Part shown: one piece after another, positions 7,505-16,315 of the stretch
Numbering within the stretch: the stretch's first letter is position 1
Layout: each line of letters opens with the position of its first letter
NCBI RefSeq assembly: GCF_000807675.2
Contig: NZ_CP019962.1
Coordinates: forward strand, 372,001-436,000
Direction of reading: 5' to 3'
Source of the DNA: Eubacterium limosum
Lineage (GTDB): Bacteria; Bacillota; Clostridia; Eubacteriales; Eubacteriaceae
DNA: 64,000 nt
Notes under the pieces: model-generated
What the model saw: only the letters and a program-made list of their open reading frames with translations
The model's database searches: none
What the model was told of the DNA's origin: nothing
Translations under genes and position numbers: made by a program

Positions 7505-8405
7505 AGAGATGACACCTCACATTATGCTGCTCTACTCTGGTCATCTCCGGCGTTTCCAGGCATTTTCCGCTGGCCTGTGGACACCGGTGCGCAAAGGTAC
7601 AGGCAAAGCGTTTATTGATGGAGGGCGCATAGCCGCCCGGACAATTCAGGCCGTTTTCTGGCAGCGCTTCCAGCAGCATTTTGCTGTAGGGATGCTTTGG
7701 CTCTTTAAAAAATGTTTTGGCGGGCGCCACCTCAACGGTTTTTCCGCCATACATGACACAGACGGTATCTGCAACCCTGCTGGCAAAACGGATATCATGG
7801 CTGACGCACAGCAATGTGCGATCCTCCAGCGCCAGCAAAAGCTTTTCTACCTCTGCGATTCTTTTTTCATCCAGACCCTTTGTGGGCTCATCTGCCAAAA
7901 GGATTTTCGCGCCTCCTGCTGCGCCCATTGCCATGAGGGCGCGCTGGCGCATGCCGCCGCTCAGGGTATGGGGGTATGCCTTTGCCAGTTTGTCGGCTGG
8001 CGTCAGGCCCAGCCTCTCCATCCACGCTTTTGCCTTTTGAAGGGCTTCGCCTTTTTTGAGGCCGCTGTGCTCAACGAGGGGTTCGGATACCTGTTCCCCA
8101 ACAGTCATCAGCGGATTCATCCCGTTTCCGCTTCCCTGCGGAATATAGCCGATGACCTTTCCTCTTATTTTACGCAGCTCACGCTCTCTGAGGCCCAGCA
8201 TCTCGGCGCCGCCGATTTTTATGCTTCCCCGAACTGCAGCGTCACTTGGCAAAATGCCTAATATAGCCGCCAGCGTCACGCTTTTGCCGCTGCCGGATTC
8301 GCCCAGAATAATGGTGCGTCCTCCCTCTGGCACGGTAAGGCTCATCTCCTCCACTACCGGCGGCTGTCTGTTAAATTGTATGGTCAAATTTTTGATCTCA
8401 ATCAT
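7494..8405 (-). CDS. ABC importer ATPase, OppD/NikD/DppD type
   Basis: A 303-residue ATP-binding subunit with Walker A GESGSGKS (about residues 34-41), signature LSGGMRQRALMAMG (about 149), Walker B ILLADEPTKGLD (about 168) and the C-terminal oligopeptide-transporter tail with four cysteines (CPGGYAP, CTFAHRCPQASGKC), which in this sub-family can hold an iron-sulfur cluster. It works with the OppF-like subunit. Its start overlaps the permease stop by 4 bases (ATGA). Confidence 0.9.
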   Translation of the reverse strand: MIEIKNLTIQFNRQPPVVEEMSLTVPEGGRTIILGESGSGKSVTLAAILGILPSDAAVRGSIKIGGAEMLGLRERELRKIRGKVIGYIPQGSGNGMNPLMTVGEQVSEPLVEHSGLKKGEALQKAKAWMERLGLTPADKLAKAYPHTLSGGMRQRALMAMGAAGGAKILLADEPTKGLDEKRIAEVEKLLLALEDRTLLCVSHDIRFASRVADTVCVMYGGKTVEVAPAKTFFKEPKHPYSKMLLEALPENGLNCPGGYAPSINKRFACTFAHRCPQASGKCLETPEMTRVEQHNVRCHLYGA

Positions 8406-9253
8406 TGTATTACCTGATATTCCTCACGTTTTCCAGGGCTCTTGGTTCCCAGCCCATAATAGCCGATCAGCACAAAGGCAAAGATGCAGAGGCTAATGCA
8501 GATGATTGGCGGCACGTACCACCAGGTGTAGCCCGCCACGACACCATTTTTATGAAAGGCATAGTATAAAATGGAGCCCCAGCTTTTCTGGTTATAGACA
8601 CCGAGCCCCAAAAAGCTCAGGCTCGCCTCGGTTACCATTGAGGTCGCTACTGCCAGGGTTGCCCGCATCAGGACAATGTCACTCATATTGGGTAAAATGT
8701 GCCGCAGCATAATGACGCTGGATTTCTGTCCCATCATCTCCTCGACCCGGACAAAGGGGAGCTGGCGGACTTCCAGCACCTTTGCCCGGACAAGGCGGGC
8801 TGTGGTCGGCCACGCGGTCACGCAGATCGCGATCACAATGTTCCACATGCTCGGCTCCATAAACGCTACAAATACGATGGCAAAGGGCAGCTGCGGGATG
8901 GTCATCCCCACGGCTGTCAGGGACTGCAAGGCCTGATCCAGCCGGCCGCCAAAATAACCGCCTGCCAGACCGATGCCTGTGCCGATAATAATAATACATG
9001 CTGCCGCGGTGATTCCTGTCAGCAGGGTGGTCCGGGTGCCGAGAATGAGCTCGCTGAGAATATCCTGCCCGATATCATTCGTTCCAAGCAGATGCTCTGA
9101 GGATGGTCTCTGAAAGGGCGCTGTGAGGGCTTCCATCCCATAGGGCATAAGCTGTTCTGCAAAAACAGCGACAAAGACAAAGAAAACCAGAATCGCCGTC
9201 CCGATCCAGACACAAAGGTGCACTTCTTTCAAGGCCTGTTTTTTAAGCTTCAT
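8402..9253 (-). CDS. ABC importer permease, OppC/NikC/DppC type
   Basis: An integral membrane subunit of about 283 residues with an N-terminal helix (IGTAILVFFVFVAVFAEQLM), the OppC N-terminal pattern FQRPSSEHLLGTNDIGQDIL, and further helices. The EAA-like loop MRATLAVATSMVTEASLSFLGLG contacts the ATPases. The frame is open 4 codons further to a GTG, but the ATG at 9253 is preferred. The start lies inside the end of the OppB-like gene, as is typical for such operons. Confidence 0.9.
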   Translation of the reverse strand: MKLKKQALKEVHLCVWIGTAILVFFVFVAVFAEQLMPYGMEALTAPFQRPSSEHLLGTNDIGQDILSELILGTRTTLLTGITAAACIIIIGTGIGLAGGYFGGRLDQALQSLTAVGMTIPQLPFAIVFVAFMEPSMWNIVIAICVTAWPTTARLVRAKVLEVRQLPFVRVEEMMGQKSSVIMLRHILPNMSDIVLMRATLAVATSMVTEASLSFLGLGVYNQKSWGSILYYAFHKNGVVAGYTWWYVPPIICISLCIFAFVLIGYYGLGTKSPGKREEYQVIQ

Positions 9254-10235
9254 GAATGACCGCACCGTCCTTTATTCTCGGATCAAATTTCCACGCGAGA
9301 ATGTCTGCAATAAATTGAAAAAAGATGACGCAGACCGCAATGAGCAGGAAACACAGCTGAACGGTTGGATAGTCATGCTGGATAACGCCGTCGTAGATGA
9401 GGGTTCCCAGGCCTTTCCATGAAAAAACAACTTCGATCAGCATTGAGCCTGAGAGCATATAGCCAAACTGCATACACAGCAGTGTCACATAGGGGACGGC
9501 CACGTTGCGCAGCACATGCCTGAACAGCACCTTGTGCCGGGGCAGCCCCTTAGCCTCGGCGGTGATGATGTACTCTTCATCCCGAATCTGCGAGACAAAG
9601 CTTTTCATCATCAGAAAATTGGTCGATGTTTTAAACAGGGCTAACACGCTGACTGGAAGCACCATATGGTAGAGGGTATCCGCAAATTTCGCCCACCCTG
9701 TCAACCCGCCTGAAGCCATTCCGCCAACGGGAAACCAATGCAGATTAAAGGCAAAGATCACCAGAACGATGAGGGCCAGACAGTTGGCCGGTATTGTCTC
9801 GAACAGCAGAAAAACAAAGGTCAGCGCTGAATCTGCCCGTCCGCCTTTATGGTACCCTGCAAAAATGCCTAAGGCGCCGCCCACAAAGGCGGACAGGATA
9901 ATAGCGGTCACCGACAGAACCAGGGTCCAGCGCAATCGGAACAACACCACCTGAACCACATTCTGGCCGCTGATATAGGATTTTCCAAATTGGAGGGTGA
10001 CGGTATTCCACAGGAAGCGGATATACTGCTCAAAGAGAGAGCCATCCAAAGCGTACTGAGCTCTCACTTTATCCAGAATCTCTGGGTAATTGTAATAGAG
10101 TGTAAAATACTCTTCTTCCCCCAGTATGTGCAGCAGCGGATCTCCAGGTATCAGATGGACTAATAAAAAGTTCAGGCTGACTGCGACCAGAATTAACGCA
10201 AGGGCGCGGAGCAGATAATAAAGCACTTTTCTCAT
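9243..10235 (-). CDS. ABC importer permease, OppB/NikB/DppB type
   Basis: A 330-residue membrane protein with six predicted helices, including the first (YYLLRALALILVAVSLNFLLVHLIPGDPLL), the hallmark PGDP motif after helix 1 and the EAA loop AEAKGLPRHKVLFRHVLRN. It forms the translocation channel with the OppC-like partner. ATGA overlap with the upstream methyltransferase gene shows translational coupling. Confidence 0.9.
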   Translation of the reverse strand: MRKVLYYLLRALALILVAVSLNFLLVHLIPGDPLLHILGEEEYFTLYYNYPEILDKVRAQYALDGSLFEQYIRFLWNTVTLQFGKSYISGQNVVQVVLFRLRWTLVLSVTAIILSAFVGGALGIFAGYHKGGRADSALTFVFLLFETIPANCLALIVLVIFAFNLHWFPVGGMASGGLTGWAKFADTLYHMVLPVSVLALFKTSTNFLMMKSFVSQIRDEEYIITAEAKGLPRHKVLFRHVLRNVAVPYVTLLCMQFGYMLSGSMLIEVVFSWKGLGTLIYDGVIQHDYPTVQLCFLLIAVCVIFFQFIADILAWKFDPRIKDGAVIHEA

Positions 10236-11113
10236 ACGGTCATCTCCAGCGCTGTCTCTTCTTGTTTTAGCGAGCAGACTAAAACGCCCATAACGGTTTT
10301 ACCCTCGTTGATAAAACATCCCTCCTGTAAAGCGTCTTTTACATAATCACGGATCGCCTCACGCCAGTTTTTAACGGTGATCCCTGCTTCCACAGTCTCA
10401 TAATGGCGGATCAGTCGGTCTACTGCCAGAGCTTCCTCCTCCGCACAGCGCCACTGGCATTGTACTGGCAGCACAACGGGCCTGTAGCCCATCGCTTTTA
10501 AAAGCTGACAGGGGTACTTCACGTGGTTGCTGCCGCTGTGGGTCAGGGTGTGTCCGAGCAAGATTTCGTCTAAGGATTTACAGCTCCCGTTGTCTTTCTT
10601 TTTGGCGGGCGTGTCACAAATGCCAACATACACCACCAGATCCCTGCTGAGACTCAGCATTTTTAAAAAGGGTTCTGGATGATAAAGGCCCGGATTCATA
10701 CTGCCGATTACCAGATCATAGGCCCGCGCTTCAAACGGCAGCCGGTTAAAATCACCAGTCTGTACCTTCACATTAACGCCTTTTTCCTGCGCTTTCTGGC
10801 AGATAATGCGGTTCATCTCCGGCGAGCAGTCCAAGGCCGTCACTGCCGCGCCACACGCCGCGAGGGGCAGCGCGAAAGCGCCTGTCCCGCTGCCGATATC
10901 CAGTATCTGTTTTTTCGATCCATTCCAAAAGCCCTGACGCTTTAAATACCCGAGCAGGACCTCTACCCGCTCGTTACTGCTGCCCATACCCGCATCATAA
11001 TAGTCCGCCGAGGCATCCCAGCATTTACGCTCCTCCGGAAAGGTTTCCCGGTACAGAGATTTTTCCGCTGCGTCCCTCCAGCATTTCACCCAAAATTCTT
11101 CTCTTCGATTCAC
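10232..11113 (-). CDS. Class I SAM-dependent methyltransferase heading the ABC operon
   Basis: A 293-residue cytosolic enzyme with a Rossmann methyltransferase core: motif I ILDIGSGTGAFALPLA (about residues 70-84), motif II VTALDCSPEMNRI, and YDLVIGSMNPGLYHPEPFL. It should transfer a methyl group from SAM to an unknown small molecule. The N-terminal 45 residues are rich in Trp and Glu (FWVKCWRDAAEK). It begins with GTG behind AGGTAGAG. It is co-transcribed with, and overlaps, the importer genes, which suggests that its substrate or product is connected with the imported ligand, perhaps a metal chelator. This link is inferred from context only. Confidence 0.8.
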   Translation of the reverse strand: MNRREEFWVKCWRDAAEKSLYRETFPEERKCWDASADYYDAGMGSSNERVEVLLGYLKRQGFWNGSKKQILDIGSGTGAFALPLAACGAAVTALDCSPEMNRIICQKAQEKGVNVKVQTGDFNRLPFEARAYDLVIGSMNPGLYHPEPFLKMLSLSRDLVVYVGICDTPAKKKDNGSCKSLDEILLGHTLTHSGSNHVKYPCQLLKAMGYRPVVLPVQCQWRCAEEEALAVDRLIRHYETVEAGITVKNWREAIRDYVKDALQEGCFINEGKTVMGVLVCSLKQEETALEMTV

Positions 11114-11143
11114 TAAACTCTACCTTTACTTTTTTATCGCACA

Positions 11144-11197
11144 ACAAAAAAAGCTCAAAAGCCATGATTACAATCAAATCAACAGCCTTCAAGCTTT
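11144..11197 (-). terminator. Intrinsic terminator or leader attenuator before the ABC operon
   Basis: On the minus strand, AAAGCTTGAAGGC pairs over 13 positions (with G-T pairs) with GGCTTTTGAGCTTT, followed by a T run. It lies 37 bases before the methyltransferase start and about 120 bases past the TetR stop. A TATACT (11247-11252) lies between TetR and this hairpin, so the hairpin may be an attenuator in the operon leader. Confidence 0.55.
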
Positions 11198-11318
11198 AAT
11201 ATTTTTTATTCACTTTTAAAATTTTTCTGTACGTTTATAGGATATAGTATAGCAGAGATAAAAGGTTTTCACAAGCTTTTTTTGTGTTTTTACGCCGCCA
11301 CCTAAAACAGAAAACACT

Positions 11319-11966
11319 TTAACATGGGATAAACTCATCCACGATTTTTTCCAGAACATCAAAATCAACTTTATTCGCGTTAATAAAAGATTGCACCAGA
11401 ACATCTTCAATTTTTTCTTTCTGAACCCCCATATACAGCAGCGGTGTTTTTATAATAAGATCAACCGCTTCTTCAAAGCTTATTGCATTTGTATTTTTTA
11501 TCAACGCTTCAACAAAGCGGAACTCCACCGCTGAAGCGATGGAAAAATAGGTGTCTAATTCTTTATCCGATATTTCCAGATCAAAAGCTTCTAAATACAA
11601 ATGATAATTTTGAATCGCATAGGGTCTTACATATTCCTGAACGATATTTTCCTTTGTAAAATCGTAATACATCGTAAATAGTTTTTTATTCCAGTAAAAT
11701 ATTTTATAGTGCAGTCTCAAATAGGTGCCTGTAAAATAGACATCTCTCATCGGTATACACTTTGTTAGCTTTTGTCTTAATTCCTGGTAAATATTTCCAT
11801 AGACAGCAAAGGCAATGTCCTTCTTGCTCTTAAAATAATAGTATATATTCGGATGATGTATATTTAAAGCATTGGCGATCTGGCGAATTGATGTGTTATT
11901 GTAGCCATTTTGGTAAAATAATTTTTTTGAACACTGGAGTATCTCGTCCCGTAAATTAGAATCCAT
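11319..11966 (-). CDS. TetR family regulator (divergent from UroD-like gene 1)
   Basis: A 215-residue regulator. The N-terminal helix-turn-helix is clear: ILQCSKKLFYQNGYNNTSIR, then LNIHHPNIYYYFKSKKDIAF (residues 9-52). The C-terminal ligand domain is alpha-helical and distantly like those of the three other TetR proteins in this window. It faces the UroD-like gene at 12177 across a 210-base gap that holds three copies of a 16-base palindrome, so it probably represses that gene and its neighbours. AAGGAG precedes the ATG. AT-rich codon use matches the genes to its right. Confidence 0.9.
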   Translation of the reverse strand: MDSNLRDEILQCSKKLFYQNGYNNTSIRQIANALNIHHPNIYYYFKSKKDIAFAVYGNIYQELRQKLTKCIPMRDVYFTGTYLRLHYKIFYWNKKLFTMYYDFTKENIVQEYVRPYAIQNYHLYLEAFDLEISDKELDTYFSIASAVEFRFVEALIKNTNAISFEEAVDLIIKTPLLYMGVQKEKIEDVLVQSFINANKVDFDVLEKIVDEFIPC

Positions 11967-12032
11967 CTATCTTCTCCTTACTGCTAAAGCTATTAATCTG
12001 TAGTAACTATAACACAAAATTAAAAATAATAC

Positions 12033-12061
12033 TTGCTTTTTTTGTAAAACCCCTGTATAAT
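12033..12061 (+). promoter_or_regulatory. Promoter of UroD-like gene 1
   Basis: TTGCTT, exact 17-base spacer, TATAAT. The transcript would start near 12068, directly before the first of three palindromic operators. Confidence 0.75.
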
Positions 12062-12073
12062 TCAGTTAACAGA

Positions 12074-12160
12074 TTTTACCGCGGTAAAATAACATCTGTA
12101 TTTTTTTAGCAGCTGTTTTTACCGCGGTAAAATAATACCGTATTTTTTACCGCGGTAAAA
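12074..12160. promoter_or_regulatory. Triple operator TTTTACCGCGGTAAAA
   Basis: Three exact copies of the perfect 16-base palindrome TTTTACCGCGGTAAAA at 12074-12089, 12117-12132 and 12145-12160, spaced 43 and 28 bases apart, all between the promoter and the start codon of the UroD-like gene. Arrangement suggests a TetR operator that blocks elongation, with the divergent regulator as the likely binder. Confidence 0.85.
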
Positions 12161-12176
12161 ACAAAAGGAGGTCTAT

Positions 12177-13334
12177 ATGGACAAACAAGAATTATTTGAT
12201 GAAAGAGTGCACCTGTATAAAGATACTCTAAATCACCGCCCTGTCAAAAGGGTTGCTTCCTATCTCATGCTTGATGCTCTCTACGCCGTTCAATTTCAGG
12301 GAAAATCTTTAAAGGAAGCAACCTATAATCCTGAGCTGCTGCTAAACTGTACTTCCGAAATGCTTGAAACGGTCATTTGTGATGGCGTTGGCAATATTTA
12401 TACCAAAGGCGGCATGTTCTATCGCATGACGGAATCCAAAAATTTTGTTCAAAGTCAGGAAGGTTTTTTGCAGCATCCGGAAATCTATACTTTAGAAAGT
12501 AATGAACTGACCGATTTGATTAACGATCCGTTTAAAACTATCGCTGAAAAGGTTTTACCTCGTTCACTCGGTAAAATGGATGAAGGTTTCCCAATGAATA
12601 TGTATACAATGCTTAAAGCTTATGCCGCCAATTCCAGTTATTTGGGCAAGCTGGGCGCTGGAAAGATGCTGGTTGGTAAAAATGCTGGTGTCCCGCTAAT
12701 TTATACAAATCTTACAAAAGCGCCTCTGGATTATCTCGGGAGTTCGGTTCGTGGCTTAGTTGGTCTTTTTAAGGACCTTCGGCGTGAAAAGGAAGCCATT
12801 CTCGAAACCTGCGACGCCTTGTTGCCACTATTAACCGCAACTGGTGAATTAAGTTTCCGCTCGCCAGATCGAAGCTTTCCGTTTATTTTTATGCCAACAT
12901 TGGTTCCTCATTTCCTGAAAACAAAAGATTTTGAGACTTTTTATTTTCCAACTTTTAAAAAGCTGGTTGAAGACTTAACGGATAAGGGATTTAACCTTGT
13001 CATTCAATTCGAGGGGAATTGGGAAAGATTTTATCATTGTCTCCAGGAGCTTCCCAAAAACAAAATTTTTGGCATCTTTGAGTTTGGTAACCCGAAAGTG
13101 GCGAAGGAAATGCTCGGCGATACTATGGTCGTATCTGGATTCTATCCCTTAACATTACTCGGAATGGGCGAGCCCGAAGCATGTGTAAATAAAGCAAAAG
13201 AGATCATTGATATTCTTGCCCCAGGCGGCGGTTATATCTTTACCACTGATAAACAAATCACCAACATAAAGGATGCTAAACCTGAAAATTTGAAAGCAGT
13301 TTATCAATTAATTCAAGATTATGGAATTTACTAA
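12177..13334 (+). CDS. UroD-like methyltransferase-family protein 1
   Basis: A 385-residue protein of the uroporphyrinogen decarboxylase/COG0407 superfamily, which includes corrinoid methyltransferases (MtaA, MtbA) and O-demethylase methyltransferases of acetogens. Family marks seen: LQHPEI (about 98-103), FMPTLVPHF (about 238), QFEGNW (277-282) and LAPGGGYIFTTDK (347-359). The zinc motif H-x-C of MtaA/MtbA and the later Cys are absent. It is not a heme enzyme by context. Probable role: methyl or other one-carbon transfer from an imported substrate; the substrate is unknown. It is followed after 12 bases by its small partner, then by MFS and APC transporters. AAAAGGAGG before the ATG. Confidence 0.85.
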   Translation: MDKQELFDERVHLYKDTLNHRPVKRVASYLMLDALYAVQFQGKSLKEATYNPELLLNCTSEMLETVICDGVGNIYTKGGMFYRMTESKNFVQSQEGFLQHPEIYTLESNELTDLINDPFKTIAEKVLPRSLGKMDEGFPMNMYTMLKAYAANSSYLGKLGAGKMLVGKNAGVPLIYTNLTKAPLDYLGSSVRGLVGLFKDLRREKEAILETCDALLPLLTATGELSFRSPDRSFPFIFMPTLVPHFLKTKDFETFYFPTFKKLVEDLTDKGFNLVIQFEGNWERFYHCLQELPKNKIFGIFEFGNPKVAKEMLGDTMVVSGFYPLTLLGMGEPEACVNKAKEIIDILAPGGGYIFTTDKQITNIKDAKPENLKAVYQLIQDYGIY

Positions 13335-13346
13335 AAGGAGCGTATT

Positions 13347-13490
13347 ATGATACCTACAAATTATTTTGAATGCTGGGAAGATTATAAAAAAAGTCATACA
13401 ACACAACAGGAAGATGATGAAATTATCGGAAAAGAATGGGATGCACTTAATCAAGAAATGTTTTTATTTATCATGCTAAATACTTTTTAA
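13347..13490 (+). CDS. Small UroD-partner protein 1
   Basis: A 47-residue protein with AAAAGGAG before the ATG. It carries YFECWEDYKK near the N-terminus and ends EMFLFIMLNTF. These features recur in the small proteins after the other UroD-like genes ([YF]xxW[ED][ED]Y, then F[VI]xxL at the end) and in the fused C-terminus of the 466-residue UroD-like protein. It is acidic and probably helical. Likely a subunit or chaperone of the enzyme; the role is unknown. Confidence 0.8.
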   Translation: MIPTNYFECWEDYKKSHTTQQEDDEIIGKEWDALNQEMFLFIMLNTF

Positions 13491-13550
13491 TCTGATTTTA
13501 ATTTATAAGACATCTATCATTTTATATAGATGTAAAAAGGGAGTAAAAAA

Positions 13551-14723
13551 ATGAAAAAAGAATTAAACAATTTTAACCTCGCTTCCGTATTGTCTGTTTC
13601 TTTGCTTTTATATTTAAGCGGATCTTTATTGGCCCCTGCGTTAGGCGTTATGAAAGGGGCATTTCCCGAAGCTGAAATGTCAACCATTCGCCTTGTTCTG
13701 ACATATATGTACATCACGGTGTCCATCTTTAGTCTTGTTTCTGGATTTCTTGCAAAAAAGACATCTAAAAAAAACGTTGTAATCATTGGTTTGCTCCTTT
13801 ACGGCGGTGCAGGAATGGCTGGTGGACTTTTTATTAATATTAACATGATCATTTTATCCAGAGTTATCATGGGCATGGGTGTCGGGTTGATCTTACCACA
13901 AGCTACATCCATGATTGTAGAGCTTTATGAGGCAGAGAAAAGGGAAAAACTTCTCGGATGGTCACAAGGCCTTGCTAACATTGGCTCGATGATTGGCAGT
14001 ATTATTGGCGGAAGTTTAGCACTCATTAACTGGAAATATAATTTCTTTGGGTTTGGCGTTGCTTTTGTAATTCTAGTCCTGGTCATCATTGGTGTTCCAA
14101 ATATTCCACCGGACAAGACTGAAACAAACAAGGCAAACCTTCCGAAAATGCCAAAAGCGCTTTTTTCCATCTGTATTTTTATGTTTCTTGCACAAGCAGC
14201 ATCCCTGGTAACAGTTACCAATATGGCTATTTTTGTAAATTCAGAACCCTGGGGCAATCCAAGCCTCCTTGGTATAACAATGGCATTGCTGACTTTTGCT
14301 GGTTTTGTCGCTGGTTTTGTTCTTGTTTATGTTAAAAAAATATTCAAAAAATTCACGCCTCTATTCTCATGTATCACAATGGGCGCCGGCTTTGTTATTC
14401 TCTCTTTTGCGAACAGTATGGGCTTGGCCATGCTTAGTAACACACTTATTGGCTTTGGTTACGGTTTGATGATTCCGTCACTGTTCATTTCAATTTCACA
14501 GAATATCCCACCTGTCCTTCGCCAAAAAGCAATTAGCATTGCTTCCGCTGCCATGTATTTTGGGTGCTTCGCTACGGCCTATATTCAGCAGTGGATCGGG
14601 ATTTTATCAGGAAATCCTTCGCAACGCTTTATGTTTTTAGCTTTTGGTATTGGAACTTTTGTTGCTGCTGCTGGGTGTATAATCCAGATTTTTCTAAAAA
14701 AATCTAATCAGGTAAATGCCTGA
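13551..14723 (+). CDS. MFS transporter
   Basis: A 390-residue membrane protein with about 12 predicted helices of the major facilitator superfamily. The loop between helices 2 and 3 (GFLAKKTSKKNVV) and the helix 4-5 stretch (RVIMGMGVGLILPQATSMIVELYEAEKREKLLGW) fit drug/H+ antiporter-like members. It may take in the substrate of, or expel the product from, the UroD-like enzyme encoded just before it. Good ribosome site (GGGAG). Codons are AT-rich, like the neighbours. Confidence 0.85.
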   Translation: MKKELNNFNLASVLSVSLLLYLSGSLLAPALGVMKGAFPEAEMSTIRLVLTYMYITVSIFSLVSGFLAKKTSKKNVVIIGLLLYGGAGMAGGLFININMIILSRVIMGMGVGLILPQATSMIVELYEAEKREKLLGWSQGLANIGSMIGSIIGGSLALINWKYNFFGFGVAFVILVLVIIGVPNIPPDKTETNKANLPKMPKALFSICIFMFLAQAASLVTVTNMAIFVNSEPWGNPSLLGITMALLTFAGFVAGFVLVYVKKIFKKFTPLFSCITMGAGFVILSFANSMGLAMLSNTLIGFGYGLMIPSLFISISQNIPPVLRQKAISIASAAMYFGCFATAYIQQWIGILSGNPSQRFMFLAFGIGTFVAAAGCIIQIFLKKSNQVNA

Positions 14724-14744
14724 CATTGAAAGAAGGAACTCCCT

Positions 14745-16076
14745 ATGTCAGATGACAAAATTAACAAAATCAGCTTTTTTGAAACCTTAACATTAGCGGC
14801 AGGTTTTACAATCGGTTCAGGAATTATCACGCTAACAGGAATCGGAATCGCCTTTACTGGCAAAAGTATCTCACTCGCTTTTTTAGTCACTGCCATACTC
14901 TTTTTGATTGCAGTTCGTCCCCTCGTTCTTTTGAGCAGCGTTCTACCAAGGACAAGTGCTGCTTACACCTATTCAAAAGAGTTAATCGGAAATAAAGTTG
15001 GCGGCTTCTTTGCCTATATTTATTTTGCTGGCAGAATAACCATTGCCATTTTTGGCATATCCTTTGCACAATATCTTGCCTCGCTAATTCCAGCATTAAA
15101 CGATCCCCTATTGCTTAAATTTATAGGTATCTCTGTTTTAAGCCTCTTTTTTATCATAAACTTATTTGGAATTAAGTGTGCGGCCAAAATACAGAATATT
15201 CTATTTGTTCTTTTAATGATTGGCTTATTAACCTATGTCATCTTTGGTGTTCCAAAAGCCGCACCTATTGATTTTGGAGACGGTACTTTTTTTACTGGCG
15301 GTTTCAAGGGTTTTTACACAGCTGTAAGCCTGCTTTTCTTTGCTCTCGGTGGATCTTATATTATCACTGACTTTGCGCCTTCTATTAAAAATCCCAGTAA
15401 AACAATCCCTAAAGTGGTTGTCTTTGTAACGCTTGGCGTCTGCCTTCTCTATATGCTGATTGGTTTTGTCGCTTCTGGAGTTCTTCCTTTAGAAAAAGCA
15501 GCAGGAATGCCGCTTTCTGTATCGGCCGGAGTAATCTTCCCGATACCAGCTTTGAAAATTGTTTTTATCGTCGGAGGCGCTTTAGGTGCACTCGTTACTA
15601 CCCTAAACTCAAGCTTCGTATGGTATTCAAATTCTCTGATCGAACCCTGTGTGGATGGCTGGTTCCCAAAATTATTTACTTTAAAAAACAAATATAATGT
15701 TCCTTACATTTTAATGACAGTCTTTTATCTCTTTGGCTTGATTCCAATTTTATTTGATATTGATTTAACAATTTTATCAAAAATTGCGGTTGGCTTAACA
15801 ATTTTTTCTTTGATTATTCCGATGGCAGGCATTTTAAAAATAGATGAAAAATATCCTGAAGAATGGAAAAAATCAGGATTTGAGAAAAAGTATTCTCTCA
15901 GGAAAAGAAAAATCATGCTTTTTGTGACTTACATTATTTTAGCAACTCAAGTCATCTACTTACTGCAATCAAATCCACCATTGTCAAACCTAATTATCGG
16001 AGTTTATGTGCTTATTGTAATCATCTATTTAAATAGGCATAATACTCATAATGACCGCTTAAACAATAACTGTTAA
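14745..16076 (+). CDS. APC family amino acid permease
   Basis: A 443-residue membrane protein with about 12 predicted helices. The first helix carries the APC signature AAGFTIGSGIITLTGIG (about residues 18-34), and a later helix has FFALGGSYIITDFAPSIKNPSKTIPK (about 205-230), typical of amino acid-polyamine-organocation transporters. The substrate cannot be told. It starts 21 bases after the MFS gene and ends the operon before a terminator at 16093-16132. An amino acid or methylated amine transporter beside a methyltransferase-like gene suggests a shared nitrogenous substrate, which is inference. Confidence 0.85.
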   Translation: MSDDKINKISFFETLTLAAGFTIGSGIITLTGIGIAFTGKSISLAFLVTAILFLIAVRPLVLLSSVLPRTSAAYTYSKELIGNKVGGFFAYIYFAGRITIAIFGISFAQYLASLIPALNDPLLLKFIGISVLSLFFIINLFGIKCAAKIQNILFVLLMIGLLTYVIFGVPKAAPIDFGDGTFFTGGFKGFYTAVSLLFFALGGSYIITDFAPSIKNPSKTIPKVVVFVTLGVCLLYMLIGFVASGVLPLEKAAGMPLSVSAGVIFPIPALKIVFIVGGALGALVTTLNSSFVWYSNSLIEPCVDGWFPKLFTLKNKYNVPYILMTVFYLFGLIPILFDIDLTILSKIAVGLTIFSLIIPMAGILKIDEKYPEEWKKSGFEKKYSLRKRKIMLFVTYIILATQVIYLLQSNPPLSNLIIGVYVLIVIIYLNRHNTHNDRLNNNC

Positions 16077-16092
16077 TACGACATCTGCAAAA

Positions 16093-16132
16093 GCCACCGT
16101 TTGATCTAAACTGAAACGGTGGCGCACTTTTT
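16093..16132 (+). terminator. Terminator of the UroD-1/MFS/APC operon
   Basis: GCCACCGTTT, 11-base loop, AAACGGTGGC, then TTTTT. Confidence 0.85.
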
Positions 16133-16315
16133 GTGCTGTGCTCATTATCGCCATTACTCTTTGCAGACAAACTTCTTAAAACAGCAACAGATTTATATTT
16201 TTTTATTTAAATATCACCAGTACTTTTCGGATTGATTTTTACAGGGAAATAAGCTACTATAAATAGTAACCTGATAGAAAGGCAATTTTATAAAAATTTA
16301 AAGGGGGAACCCAAC

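Noticed and set aside
12074-12160. Triple palindrome as a CRISPR-like or transposon repeat
   Set aside because: Three 16-base palindromes with unequal spacing, placed between promoter and gene, fit operators better; no spacer regularity and no cas gene.
11967-12176. Possible cobalamin riboswitch before a methyltransferase-like gene
   Set aside because: The leader is AT-rich with three simple palindromes, and none of the conserved B12-box elements is present. I also looked at the 51.8 kb stretch for B12-box motifs without success.
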